Assembly: GCA_021202635.1 (NCBI GenBank)
Contig: JAJQCQ010000082.1
Location: forward strand, 4,195-43,440
Origin: Lachnospiraceae bacterium
Lineage (GTDB): Bacteria > Bacillota > Clostridia > Lachnospirales > Lachnospiraceae
Reading direction: 5' to 3'
Length of the DNA: 39,246 nt
The translations under genes and the position numbers were made by a program. Under the pieces are notes generated by a model. That model was not told where the DNA came from and did not search any database. It saw nothing but the letters and a program-made list of their open reading frames with translations. Of this stretch, positions 16,949 to 24,938 are shown piece by piece. Position 1 is the first letter of the stretch. Every line of letters begins with the position of its first letter.

Positions 16949-17416
16949 ATGGGTAAAAACAAAGGAAAGAAAGAGAAGAAGGCCAAAAAAACGGCCGAAA
17001 GAAAAGAAAAACCGAAGACTGGAAAAGTGAAAGTAAAATCCACCGCTAACGGGATCTCCGATGAATTCGAAAAAAAAGAATTCTCCGCTGCTCCCATGCA
17101 GCACACACAGTCCAAAAAGCAACCGCCGAAACGCCCTGACGACGCATTTACGCAGAAAATGCTCGTCATTTTCCAGGCGCTCTCGGATGAGAACCGCCTG
17201 AAAATCATGAACCTGCTCGCTGAACGGGAACGGTCTACACCGGAACTGCTGGAGTCAATTGGCATTGTCCAATCCACCATGTCACACCACATGAAAGTTT
17301 TGAGTGAGGCCGGGCTGGTTCAAAGCCGAAGGGCCGGAAAACGATTCTGCTATTCTGTGCGGGAAGATACGCTGGAACAGACAGCCGCGTATTTTGAGTC
17401 TCTGCGCAGAGAATGA
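16949..17416 (+). CDS. ArsR-type winged-helix transcriptional regulator with basic N-terminal tail
   Basis: 155 residues from the ATG at 16949 (CAGGAG upstream). Residues 1-about 65 are a Lys-rich, low-complexity tail; about 68-155 form an ArsR-like winged helix-turn-helix: FQALSDENRLKIMNLLAERERSTPELLESIG, then the recognition helix VQSTMSHHMKVLSEAGLVQSRRAGKRFCYSV. The metal-binding motif of classical ArsR/SmtB sensors (ELCVC in helix 3) is absent here, the matching stretch being ELLESIG, so this is probably not a metal sensor. The tail may bind nucleic acid non-specifically. It lies just upstream of a small membrane protein gene, with a palindromic repeat between them. Its target is unknown. 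Confidence 0.87.
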   Translation: MGKNKGKKEKKAKKTAERKEKPKTGKVKVKSTANGISDEFEKKEFSAAPMQHTQSKKQPPKRPDDAFTQKMLVIFQALSDENRLKIMNLLAERERSTPELLESIGIVQSTMSHHMKVLSEAGLVQSRRAGKRFCYSVREDTLEQTAAYFESLRRE

Positions 17417-17489
17417 CCGGATGCCGTTATCGGTCACACCTGTAGTGGCTGAAATAGCATGAATGGTCAGGGTGTGACCGATAACCCGG
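17417..17489. repeat. Short palindromic repeat, second copy of the 6967-7035 element
   Basis: CCGGATGCC then GTTATCGGTCACACC (17426-17440) and its perfect inverse (17471-17485), flanked by CCGG at both ends. It begins on the base after the ArsR stop codon. Compared with 6975-7035 the arms differ by a compensated base pair (C/G here, A/T there), and the spacer (TGTAGTG..CTAAAATA-like) is conserved. It can form a 15-bp stem. Confidence 0.8.
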
Positions 17490-17518
17490 ATTCACAGCAA
17501 CAGACTGGAGGGATGTTT

Positions 17519-17683
17519 ATGAACAGAAATGACAGAGAACTGCACAATGACTGGGAAGAATCCTGGGAGCGCCCCGAACAGAATCAGGGAAATGGACTTA
17601 CCGCAGCTCAGGTTTTGCTGATCATCCTTGCAGTGCTGCTTCTCGCGGCGCTGATTGCAATACTGGTTTTGTTTTTTTCCTGA
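17519..17683 (+). CDS. Small single-span membrane protein
   Basis: 54 residues. GGAGGG stands before two ATGs (17513 and 17519); the second has the right spacing. The N-terminal 30 residues are acidic and Trp/Asn-rich (NDWEESWERPEQNQ), followed by one strong membrane helix (about residues 31-53, AQVLLIILAVLLLAALIAIL). With the negative N-terminus and no signal sequence its orientation is unclear. It follows the ArsR-like gene by about 100 bases on the same strand and may be co-transcribed through the palindromic element. No family recognised. Confidence 0.65.
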   Translation: MNRNDRELHNDWEESWERPEQNQGNGLTAAQVLLIILAVLLLAALIAILVLFFS

Positions 17684-17745
17684 GAATTTGGAAGATTTGT
17701 AGCCAACAGACCTGTTTTTAAGCCGTGATTTGGCATTTTCATGAT

Positions 17746-17773
17746 TTGACTATTTACAAAAATGTGCTACAAT
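17746..17773 (+). promoter_or_regulatory. Sigma-A promoter upstream of citrate synthase
   Basis: TTGACT (17746-17751), 16-bp spacer, TACAAT (17768-17773). The start site would be near 17780, giving a leader of about 240 bases before the citrate synthase ATG, which contains a terminator-like hairpin. Confidence 0.75.
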
Positions 17774-17828
17774 AACTTATAAAAACAGAAAACAATATCA
17801 TTATAACAATATAAAATAACCGGCGAGG

Positions 17829-17874
17829 ATGGCGGGCTCTTGGCGCGGATGCGCAGGTGCCAGGCCATTTTTTT
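17829..17874 (+). terminator. Terminator-like hairpin in the citrate synthase leader
   Basis: ATGGC (17829-17833) pairs with GCCAT (17864-17868), TTGGC (17840-17844) with GCCAG (17859-17863), and GCGC/GCGC may close the tip; seven T residues (17868-17874) follow. It sits about 50 bases after the predicted start site, so it could attenuate citrate synthase or end a short RNA. The rest of the gap (17684-17745 and 17875-18020) shows nothing further apart from the ribosome binding site. Confidence 0.6.
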
Positions 17875-18020
17875 ATCTTTCAGAATCGTTTTTCGTATTT
17901 ACCTGTCAGATAAAAGCCAATACCGGACGCTGACCGAAAAAAGAATATCTGCGGTATCTTACTCTGAAACATCGCATGATAGATACGGCTGGCAGCACGA
18001 AAACAGAAGGAGGATTCACC

Positions 18021-19388
18021 ATGGCAATTAGTGAGACAGAAAAAAAGATAAGGGACATCAAGCTGACGGAGCTGGCCAGATACTGCCTGACCTCCAGCGA
18101 GTTTGACCTGAACCTGTACGCGGAATACGATGTCAAACGCGGCCTGCGTGAATCCGACGGAAAGGGCGTGCTTACCGGACTGACCGAAATCTCTGACGTC
18201 GTCGCATTCCGCACGGAAAAGGGAAAAAAGATTCCTGCGGACGGCGAGCTATATTTTCAGGGTTACAATGTCATGGACCTGAAAAACGGCTTCGCAGGCC
18301 GCCGCTTCAATTATGAGGAGGTCGTATATCTCCTGCTTTTCGGCGCCCTGCCAAACCGCCAGCAGCTGGACTCCTTTCTGGAAATTCTCGCACAGTACCG
18401 CGAGCTGCCGAATAAGTTTGTGCGTGATGTCATTATGAAAGCGCCAAGCCAGAACCTGATGAACGCGCTGCAGAAAAGTGTGCTGACCCTCTATTCCTAT
18501 GATGACAATCCGGATGATATTTCGATCCCGAATGTACTTAAGCAGAGCCTGTCGCTGATCGCTACGCTTCCGCTGATTTCTGTATACGCGTACCACGCCT
18601 ACCAGCATTACAACAACGACGAAAGCCTTGTCATCCGCTATCCGGACCCGAAGCTTTCGACCGCGGAAAATATTCTCCGGACGCTGCGCCCGGATGGGCA
18701 GTACACCGAACTGGAGGCGCGGGTGCTTGACATTGCGCTTGTGATCCATGCAGAGCACGGCGGCGGTAACAACTCCACCTTCACCACGCACGTTGTAACC
18801 TCTACAGAAACGGATACCTACTCTGCCGTCTCCGCTTCGCTTGGCTCTCTGAAGGGGCCAAAACACGGCGGTGCCAACCTGAAAGTAGAGCAGATGTTTG
18901 CTGATATCCGCGAACATGTAAGAGACTGGGAAAATGAGGAGCAGCTCCGCGATTATCTGCTGAAAATTATCCGCGGACAGGCCTTTGACGGCAGGGGACT
19001 GATCTACGGCATGGGACACGCCGTCTACACCCTCTCCGACCCGCGAGCCGTGATCCTCAAGGAATACGCAAAAACCCTCTCCGAGGCTAAGGGACTGGCC
19101 CGCGAATTCGCACTCTACGAAAACGTAGAGCGGCTCGCCCGCGAGGTGCTGACCAGTGAAAAGCATCTGCACAAGCCCATCTGCTGCAACGTCGACTTTT
19201 ACAGCGGATTCGTTTACTCCATGCTGGGGATCCCAAGAGAACTCTTCACCCCGATCTTCGCCATCTCCCGAATGGCCGGCTGGAGTGCGCACCGCATGGA
19301 AGAGCTGGTGAACGGCGGCAAAATCATCCGTCCGGCCTATAAATACGTCGGACATCATGTGCCGTATCTGCCGCTCGAAAAACGATAA
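18021..19388 (+). CDS. gltA: Citrate synthase
   Basis: 455 residues from the ATG at 18021, preceded by AAGGAGG; in-frame codons upstream to 17976 lack a ribosome binding site. The enzyme condenses oxaloacetate and acetyl-CoA to citrate in the cytosol. The catalytic triad is visible: H246 in AEHGGGNNSTF, H282 in GPKHGGAN, and D392 in NVDFYSGF; RMAGWSAHRME near the C-terminus is also conserved. An N-terminal extension of roughly 50 residues and the length fit the citrate/2-methylcitrate synthases of clostridia, where the enzyme feeds 2-oxoglutarate and glutamate synthesis rather than a full cycle. No aconitase or isocitrate dehydrogenase gene is adjacent. A leader with promoter and hairpin suggests transcriptional control. 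A bidirectional terminator follows. Confidence 0.94.
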   Translation: MAISETEKKIRDIKLTELARYCLTSSEFDLNLYAEYDVKRGLRESDGKGVLTGLTEISDVVAFRTEKGKKIPADGELYFQGYNVMDLKNGFAGRRFNYEEVVYLLLFGALPNRQQLDSFLEILAQYRELPNKFVRDVIMKAPSQNLMNALQKSVLTLYSYDDNPDDISIPNVLKQSLSLIATLPLISVYAYHAYQHYNNDESLVIRYPDPKLSTAENILRTLRPDGQYTELEARVLDIALVIHAEHGGGNNSTFTTHVVTSTETDTYSAVSASLGSLKGPKHGGANLKVEQMFADIREHVRDWENEEQLRDYLLKIIRGQAFDGRGLIYGMGHAVYTLSDPRAVILKEYAKTLSEAKGLAREFALYENVERLAREVLTSEKHLHKPICCNVDFYSGFVYSMLGIPRELFTPIFAISRMAGWSAHRMEELVNGGKIIRPAYKYVGHHVPYLPLEKR

Positions 19389-19400
19389 AATTGTAAACAG

Positions 19401-19441
19401 AAAAACCAGCCCGCGCATAAAAGCATGCCGGCTGGTTTTTT
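19401..19441. terminator. Bidirectional intrinsic terminator
   Basis: AAAAACCAGCC (19401-19411) pairs perfectly with GGCTGGTTTTT (19430-19440). It has an A-run on one side and a T-run on the other, so it serves both citrate synthase (+) and the DUF4340 gene (-), which converge here. Confidence 0.88.
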
Positions 19442-19482
19442 CTATTCTGTCACAGTCACAGGGCATCTGGCGCCCCGTTTTT

Positions 19483-20784
19483 CTATTCTGTTTCGCTTTC
19501 CGCTTCTCCGGTTTCGATCTCTTCTGCCGCTGCAGCCACCTCATCGGTTTCTGTTTCGGTCTCCGCTTCTGTCGCATCAGCATTCTCCGTCACTGCGTCT
19601 GCTGTGTCATCGTCATCTGCTTCCGTCGCATCTTCTGTCTCAGTCACATCCTCTGTTTCCGTCTCTTCCTCTTCCTCCGCGATCAGATCATACGCCGAAT
19701 ACCCCAGAAGTGTCGTGACAATATCGCTGGAAAGGGTATGCACCTGCGAGGAACCCTCGAGCCGCACATAATAATCTCCATTCGAGTCTGTATCGCCAAT
19801 CAGGAACGTAACGGTCCGCTCGATCATCTCGACGCTCTCTTCCGTCTCCGTTTCAGATTCCTCCTCGCTTTCCGCCCCGGTGGCTGACGCCTCGGTTTCT
19901 GTCTCGTCCTCGTCGGATTCTGCTTCCTCTTCATAGGTAATTGTCAGCGTCACCGCAGGCTCTTCCAGGCCATATGCGGAAAAATCACTGCAGTTGTGCT
20001 CCAGATAATCCTCATACGCCAGATACGCCAGCGTACTGGTCAGAGTGTCCGCCTCATCCGCATTCGCCTCTACACCCGCGGCAAGCTCCTGGGCTGTCAC
20101 CTCATCCGTGCTGTCCGTATCCTCACTGACACCGCTCACCATCCAGATAGCATCCTCGAGGTAAAGATCGTAGCTCTCTCCATCAGCCGTCTCCACGGAA
20201 ATTCCCGTGATCGCCGATGCCTGCAGAGTCGGCAGCTCCTCGCTTTCCGCGTAATCGTAAATATCGTCTGAGAATCCGTCGCGCAGGTCCGTCGATATCG
20301 TATAAACGGTCGTCTCATCCTCATTCAGCATCAGATAATCGTTTCCGGTCGAGTCGTTGTTATCACCAATTGTGACTATCGTCACTTCCCCGTCCTCGTC
20401 TGTCAGCGTGATGAGATTTTGCGGGTCGTCAAACCCGTATTCGGATACGTCCTCGATCTCCGTCAGCGTCCGCAGCGATTTCAGCTCGGAAAGCTCCGAA
20501 AGCGGAGAAAGCAGAGCGTCCGCGTCTACCGGAAATGTCTCATCATCGTCCTTCTGCCAGGTGCCGTCCTCCTGCAGGGTAAAAGACATCTCTTCCCCAT
20601 CAATCAGGAAAGAAACCGCCGTGAGCGCGGAGGTATCCACCTCCAGAACCGTCTCTCCCTCCGCAGCCTCTTCCTCGGCCTCCTCTGTCTTCTGATTGTA
20701 AGCTTTCAATCCAAAGTAGGCGCCGCAAAGGAGAAAAATCACCACCACACCGGCGATCAGTTTTACGCTTTTTTTCTTCATCAT
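19483..20784 (-). CDS. DUF4340 membrane-anchored protein, last gene of the Gld-like ABC operon
   Basis: 433 residues; ATG at 20784 with GGAGG nine bases upstream. One N-terminal membrane helix (about 8-28, LIAGVVVIFLLCGAYFGL) anchors an extracytoplasmic DUF4340 domain: repeated beta-rich units with WQKDDDETFPVDADAL, LTDEDGEVTIVTIGDNN and YDLYLEDAIWMVSG. DUF4340 proteins commonly follow GldG genes. Two acidic tracts stand out: one at about 284-320 between beta strands (ending before MIERTVTFLIGD) and a C-terminal tail at about 367-433 made almost entirely of Glu, Thr, Asp and Ala. The gene lies 99 bases after the GldG gene on the same strand. Its molecular role is unknown; by association it is an accessory part of the transporter on the outer face of the membrane. 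Confidence 0.88.
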   Translation of the reverse strand: MMKKKSVKLIAGVVVIFLLCGAYFGLKAYNQKTEEAEEEAAEGETVLEVDTSALTAVSFLIDGEEMSFTLQEDGTWQKDDDETFPVDADALLSPLSELSELKSLRTLTEIEDVSEYGFDDPQNLITLTDEDGEVTIVTIGDNNDSTGNDYLMLNEDETTVYTISTDLRDGFSDDIYDYAESEELPTLQASAITGISVETADGESYDLYLEDAIWMVSGVSEDTDSTDEVTAQELAAGVEANADEADTLTSTLAYLAYEDYLEHNCSDFSAYGLEEPAVTLTITYEEEAESDEDETETEASATGAESEEESETETEESVEMIERTVTFLIGDTDSNGDYYVRLEGSSQVHTLSSDIVTTLLGYSAYDLIAEEEEETETEDVTETEDATEADDDDTADAVTENADATEAETETETDEVAAAAEEIETGEAESETE

Positions 20785-20883
20785 TGATACAATCCTCCGT
20801 TACCATAAACTCAGATCCTGCCTGATCCGCGCGTCCTGACCGTCAGCCTGCCGCCGGCGGCCGGGAAACTACGCGCGTATTCT

Positions 20884-22602
20884 TTACCGTTTTCTCCGGC
20901 TCAGCCATACACCAAGTCCGAGAAGCAGGATCAGCGCCGGAAGAATAATGGTCGTCACCGCGCCCCAGAAGCTTACAGAGGCGGCGGTCAGAGTCAGGTA
21001 ATCGACCACCGTGCTCTTAGACGGAACCGATACCGAGCTTTCCTGATTGCACGCCCAGCTTACGGTATTGGCAATCAGCTGATAGTTGCCGCCGGACACC
21101 GCCTGATTGATCGAATCATTAACCAGCGCGGAGGAGGTAAACACAGCCAGTCTGGTCTCCGCTGTATCCGTCTCTTCTTCCTCTGTTTCCGTCTCGGTCT
21201 CTTCTTCGGTCGTATCCTCTGCCTCAGTCGTATCTTCCGCCTCAGTCGTATCCTCTGCCTCTTCCGTCTCTTCTTCGGTCTCTGTCTCCGTCTCCGTTTC
21301 CACCTCAAGCGTATCCACCCAGCTGTCAAAATCCAGACTGTCATCGACAGAAGCCGTATCCTCCAGCAACTCATCCGTCAGCTCAACGGTCTCGGTCACA
21401 AGCACACCCAGGTCAAACGGCCCGCTGATGTCGTCATCTTCCTGCGAATAGGTTGTCATATTCTGCACGTCAACCTTGGAATAAGCCGCGCTCGAAGTCG
21501 TAAGCACACTCTCGATCGTCAGCGTATCCCGCGCATCGTCAAGCGTCTCTATCCCCTGTGCTGACGCCACCATGACATAGCTTCCGCTCTCCGCGAGATC
21601 CGACGACACATCCGTGCTGTTGATATCCGGCAGCAGGTAATACAGATACTGCGAATAGTAATAATTCGGATTGCCCTCAAATACAATACCTTCTACCAGC
21701 TCCACCCCATAGTATTCCATGACGGTAGCCAGGTTCGGCAATTCTTCCGTCGTATAATCCGTAATGATGATCACACTTCCGCCCCGCCGCAGATAATTCA
21801 GAATCATCTGCGCTTCCGTGGTAGAAATATCAGACATCGGAGAAACGATCATCAGGCAGTCCGCGTCCTCCGGCACCCCATCCGAAGTCAGAAGGCTCAG
21901 CTCCTCTATCTCAATATTTTCCTTCTCAATCGAGGACACCATGGAATCCGTCAGCTCCAGCTCGCTGTGTCCGGTCAGGGTATACAGCTTCGGAATGTCG
22001 TCACTGATCAGCGCAGAAATCGCACTTGTGATGAGACCTTCCGCGTCAAACCCGGTCGTTGAGCTGGAATATGTGTAATAGCTGAATTCCGTCTCATACA
22101 TATCGTCGTAAGAAATTACCTTGCTGTTATCCCCGCACACGATGATCACACTGTTGTCCGACAGCGTCTCATCTGTATATTGCGACGTAAACTGCGGGTA
22201 CAGCACCGGATCCTTTTCCACCACTGTGATGTGAGAGGACAGATCCTCATAGCGTTCCAGCAGTCTGGACACATACGAATCCCGGTTACTGTCCTCCAGG
22301 ATATAGTAAATCGTAATATCCTCTGTCAGACTCTCTACCAGCTCCTTCGATGTGTCTGTCAATACAGAAAGCTGCAGACCGCTCAGGTCGATCTGCGTAT
22401 ACTGCGAGGGAATCTGACCAACAATCATATTGATCATAATCACTGCTACAATCACAATCACCGTCAGCGCGATGCTGTAGGAGCCATGCTTCAGCTGACG
22501 CAGATTCCGGGGACGCAGGGAAAATCTTTTCTGCTTTTTTCCGCTTTCTTCTTTGCTGTCATTTTGCACTTCCATTTGCGTTTCCTTCTGCTCTTTTTTC
22601 AT
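20884..22602 (-). CDS. GldG-family ABC transport auxiliary protein
   Basis: 572 residues; the ATG at 22602 is used because GGAGGTG upstream would abut the in-frame GTG at 22614. A basic cytosolic N-terminus (to about 40) precedes a membrane helix (about 43-63), a long extracytoplasmic region of the GldG/ABC-type transport type (motifs SQYTQIDLSGLQLSVLTD, YTLTGHSELELT, RRGGSVIIITDY), and a C-terminal helix (about 540-565) ending in RRKR. In Bacteroidetes GldA/F/G form an ABC complex needed for gliding; in Firmicutes the same set occurs without gliding and its cargo is unknown. A tract at about 433-480 consists of Glu/Thr with a perfect sixfold-residue repeat (EDTTEA, three units). It lies 20 bases after the permease gene. 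Confidence 0.88.
   Translation of the reverse strand: MKKEQKETQMEVQNDSKEESGKKQKRFSLRPRNLRQLKHGSYSIALTVIVIVAVIMINMIVGQIPSQYTQIDLSGLQLSVLTDTSKELVESLTEDITIYYILEDSNRDSYVSRLLERYEDLSSHITVVEKDPVLYPQFTSQYTDETLSDNSVIIVCGDNSKVISYDDMYETEFSYYTYSSSTTGFDAEGLITSAISALISDDIPKLYTLTGHSELELTDSMVSSIEKENIEIEELSLLTSDGVPEDADCLMIVSPMSDISTTEAQMILNYLRRGGSVIIITDYTTEELPNLATVMEYYGVELVEGIVFEGNPNYYYSQYLYYLLPDINSTDVSSDLAESGSYVMVASAQGIETLDDARDTLTIESVLTTSSAAYSKVDVQNMTTYSQEDDDISGPFDLGVLVTETVELTDELLEDTASVDDSLDFDSWVDTLEVETETETETEEETEEAEDTTEAEDTTEAEDTTEEETETETEEEETDTAETRLAVFTSSALVNDSINQAVSGGNYQLIANTVSWACNQESSVSVPSKSTVVDYLTLTAASVSFWGAVTTIILPALILLLGLGVWLSRRKR
21209..21262 (-). repeat. 18-bp tandem repeat, three units, inside the GldG-like gene
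   Basis: Three near-identical 18-bp units encode EDTTEA within the acidic tract; the middle unit differs by two silent bases. Such short repeats can change copy number by slippage without breaking the frame. Confidence 0.8.
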
Positions 22603-22622
22603 TTTCTGTCCCACCTCCGTCT

Positions 22623-23486
22623 TTAGCTCCAGCGTCTCTTCTGAATCGTCTCAACGGTCAGATAAAGGAAAAGTCCGATCACCGAGAGATAATAAACAAT
22701 GCCATTTACATCAAAAATACCGCTGTAAAAATTTGAAAAATGGTCAGAAAGATCGAATACAGTCAGCACATCCTGGATCAGTCCCTCATAGAGCGTGCTG
22801 TTTATAACATAAACAATGACCGCTGCCGCCTCTCCCGCAATCAGGCAAAGCATCGAAACCAATGTGCTTTTCAAAGTATTGTAAACCAGCACCGCCGCCA
22901 GCGCGATCAGCACCAGCACAATCAGGAAGGAACCAAATGCAGTATCCGGAAGCAGAGAGGAGATTCCGGAAATCACATAGCTGACAAACAGGAGGAGAAA
23001 CGTGAGAACAGCAGCGATCACCTGGCTCTCTGTCACGGACGACACGAAAAGTCCAATCGCCAGGAAGCTGCAGCCCATCAGAAAAAATCCGAACATCGCC
23101 GTGTAGGTCTCGCTAAAATAAACCGTGCCAAACTGTGACAGGATAAGCGGATAAAGCGCCATAATCAGCATCGGAATCAGAAAAATAGTCGCAAGGGCAA
23201 AAAATTTCCCCATCACGATCTCTGTCACCGAAACCGGCGCGGTCAGAAGCATCTGATCGGTCTTTTGCTTCTGCTCCTCAGAGAGGACGCGCATCGTCAG
23301 AATCGGCACCGCAATCATAAATACAAACAGGATGCACGAGAGCACATAGGCAAATTTCGGCCAGCCGACAGACAGGTTATAATAGGTAAAGTAAATGCCT
23401 GTCACTACCAGCAGAAACGCCATAAACACATAGCCAATCATAGAAGTCAGAAAGCCCCTGACCTCCTTTTTATATATTGCTGCCAT
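22623..23486 (-). CDS. ABC-2 type permease, GldF-like
   Basis: 287 residues with six membrane helices. It starts six bases after the stop codon of the ATPase gene, with AAGGAG lying in the end of that gene, so the two are translationally linked. The N-terminal IYKKEVRGFLTSMIGYVFMA and the motif MRVLSEEQKQKTDQMLLTAPVSVTEIVMGKF are typical of ABC-2 membrane proteins of the GldF/NosY group, where the latter region is the coupling helix contacting the ATPase. It should form the channel of the transporter with the GldG-like protein. Confidence 0.92.
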   Translation of the reverse strand: MAAIYKKEVRGFLTSMIGYVFMAFLLVVTGIYFTYYNLSVGWPKFAYVLSCILFVFMIAVPILTMRVLSEEQKQKTDQMLLTAPVSVTEIVMGKFFALATIFLIPMLIMALYPLILSQFGTVYFSETYTAMFGFFLMGCSFLAIGLFVSSVTESQVIAAVLTFLLLFVSYVISGISSLLPDTAFGSFLIVLVLIALAAVLVYNTLKSTLVSMLCLIAGEAAAVIVYVINSTLYEGLIQDVLTVFDLSDHFSNFYSGIFDVNGIVYYLSVIGLFLYLTVETIQKRRWS

Positions 23487-23492
23487 CGATCC

Positions 23493-24635
23493 TCACTCCT
23501 TCCTGTCCGTTTCCGCGGCCTTGCCGGTCTCACTTGCTTCCGCAGTCTCATTCTCGTCCGTTTTATATTTCATCATGTCCGCTTCTTCCGGTGTGACATC
23601 ATCCGAATCCTGTGCGGCCGTCTTCATATCATCGGCCTTCTCCTGCTTTGTCTTTCCGCCGAACCCGAATCTTCTCTTCTTTTTTGCAGCCGGAGCCTTC
23701 GGATGATCTTCCGTCAGTTCAAGGAATACATCCTCCAGCGAAATATGCGTGTGCTGCATGCGAAGAATCGGCGTATCCTGCTCTACACAGAGGTAAAAAA
23801 TCTTTTTCCGCAGATCATTCTCCCCCTCCGTCTTGATCAGGACATCACAGGCGCCCGCTTCTGTCGAGTTCGTTACGCTGATCGACTGTACGCCTGGCAG
23901 TGATCCGAACATTTTTCTGGCGTCCGCTGCCTTCGCGGCGACTGTCAGCTCCAGAGAGCCGGAGCCCCGCATCAGCTTTGTCAGATTCTCCGGTGTGTCG
24001 CTCGCCACCAGCTTTCCATGCGCAATGATCATGATATGATCGCAGATCGCACTGATTTCAGACAGAATATGAGAGCTCAGAATCACCGTATGTTTTTTCC
24101 CCAGATCTTTGATCAGCTCACGAATTTCAATAATCTGTTTGGGATCCAGGCCCACCATCGGCTCATCCAGAATAATAATATCCGGATACCCCAAAATGGC
24201 CTGTGCCAGGCCGGTACGCTGCCGATAACCCTTGGAAAGGTTGCGAATCAGGCGATTCTGCATCTCTGTCAGGCCGGTGGTCTGCATAACCTCAGCGATC
24301 AGGGCATCCTGCTCCTTCTTCGGCAGTTTTTTCAGCTCTGCCGCAAACTTCAGGTACTCCAGCACGGTCATTTCCGGGTAAACCGGCGGAATCTCCGGCA
24401 GATAACCAATACACTTGCGCGCTTCCTCCGGCTCCTCCAGAATATTATGGCCGTCAATCATGACTTCACCGGCCGTTGGGGCAATATATCCGGTGAGAAT
24501 ATTCATGGTTGTCGTTTTCCCGGCGCCGTTCGGCCCAAGAAAACCGTAGATCTGTCCTTTTTCTACGGTAAAAGATAAATCATCCACTGCGGCATTCGAG
24601 CCATAGCGTTTTGTAAGATGGGTTACTTCAATCAA
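23493..24635 (-). CDS. ABC transporter ATP-binding protein, GldA-like, with acidic/basic C-terminal extension
   Basis: 380 residues from a TTG start at 24635, eight bases after AGGAG, giving the family-typical N-terminus MIEVTHLTKRYG; the alternative GTG at 24644 has no room for a ribosome binding site. Walker A GPNGAGKTT (34-42), signature LSKGYRQRTGLAQA, Walker B IIILDEPMVGLDP and H-loop ILSSHIL are intact. An accessory domain covers about 225-310. Beyond about residue 312 comes an unusual extension: a Lys/Ala-rich stretch (KAPAAKKKRRFGFGGK) and then about 50 residues rich in Asp, Glu, Ala and Thr. First gene of the four-gene operon, divergent from aroK. Confidence 0.92.
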   Translation of the reverse strand: MIEVTHLTKRYGSNAAVDDLSFTVEKGQIYGFLGPNGAGKTTTMNILTGYIAPTAGEVMIDGHNILEEPEEARKCIGYLPEIPPVYPEMTVLEYLKFAAELKKLPKKEQDALIAEVMQTTGLTEMQNRLIRNLSKGYRQRTGLAQAILGYPDIIILDEPMVGLDPKQIIEIRELIKDLGKKHTVILSSHILSEISAICDHIMIIAHGKLVASDTPENLTKLMRGSGSLELTVAAKAADARKMFGSLPGVQSISVTNSTEAGACDVLIKTEGENDLRKKIFYLCVEQDTPILRMQHTHISLEDVFLELTEDHPKAPAAKKKRRFGFGGKTKQEKADDMKTAAQDSDDVTPEEADMMKYKTDENETAEASETGKAAETDRKE

Positions 24636-24682
24636 GACATTCACTCCTGTTCCGCATCGTATGCTTGGATATAGTTCATTTT

Positions 24683-24729
24683 ATTGTAGAGAATGATTGT
24701 GTCCATTTCTGGACGAGATTGTGTCCATT
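24683..24729 (-). promoter_or_regulatory. Direct repeats and -10 box upstream of the Gld-like operon, likely regulator site
   Basis: GATTGTGTCCATT occurs twice (24695-24707 and 24717-24729), 22 bp apart start to start, that is about two helical turns. The first copy runs into a short dyad GTCCA/TGGAC (24701-24714). On the minus strand a TACAAT -10 box (24683-24688) follows seven bases after the nearer repeat with no recognisable -35, so the repeat occupies the -35 zone. This fits an operator or activator site; the protein is unknown. Confidence 0.5.
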
Positions 24730-24753
24730 CTGTGGATAATTGTTCCGGAGGCG

Positions 24754-24782
24754 TTGCCGCATTTCCTCACCTGTGTTATAAT
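24754..24782 (+). promoter_or_regulatory. Sigma-A promoter for shikimate kinase
   Basis: TTGCCG (24754-24759), 17-bp spacer, TATAAT (24777-24782). The leader to the ATG at 24939 is about 150 bases and contains the repeat at 24861-24907. The direct repeats at 24695-24729 lie 25 bases upstream of the -35 box. Confidence 0.78.
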
Positions 24783-24860
24783 GCTTCGGGAATCCGCATG
24801 GCCTCGCTTACCGAAACCATACCCTCACAATGACAGACACCTTACATTTTACACTTGAAA

Positions 24861-24907
24861 GTAACTGTTCAGAACCGAAGCGTTACCTGCAGTCTGCTGT
24901 TCTGAAT
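24861..24907 (+). repeat. Dispersed repeat (GTAACTGTTCAGAAC family), copy in the aroK leader
   Basis: GTAACTGTTCAGAAC (24861-24875) is identical to 35203-35217, and both are followed by a GAAGCG-type box, ACCTGC, and then GTTCTGAAT. TTCAGAAC and GTTCTGAA are inverse, so the element can form a stem-loop; here it would lie in the 5' leader of aroK. Confidence 0.7.
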
Positions 24908-24938
24908 CATTACAGTTCGCATCACAAAAGGGAATATT

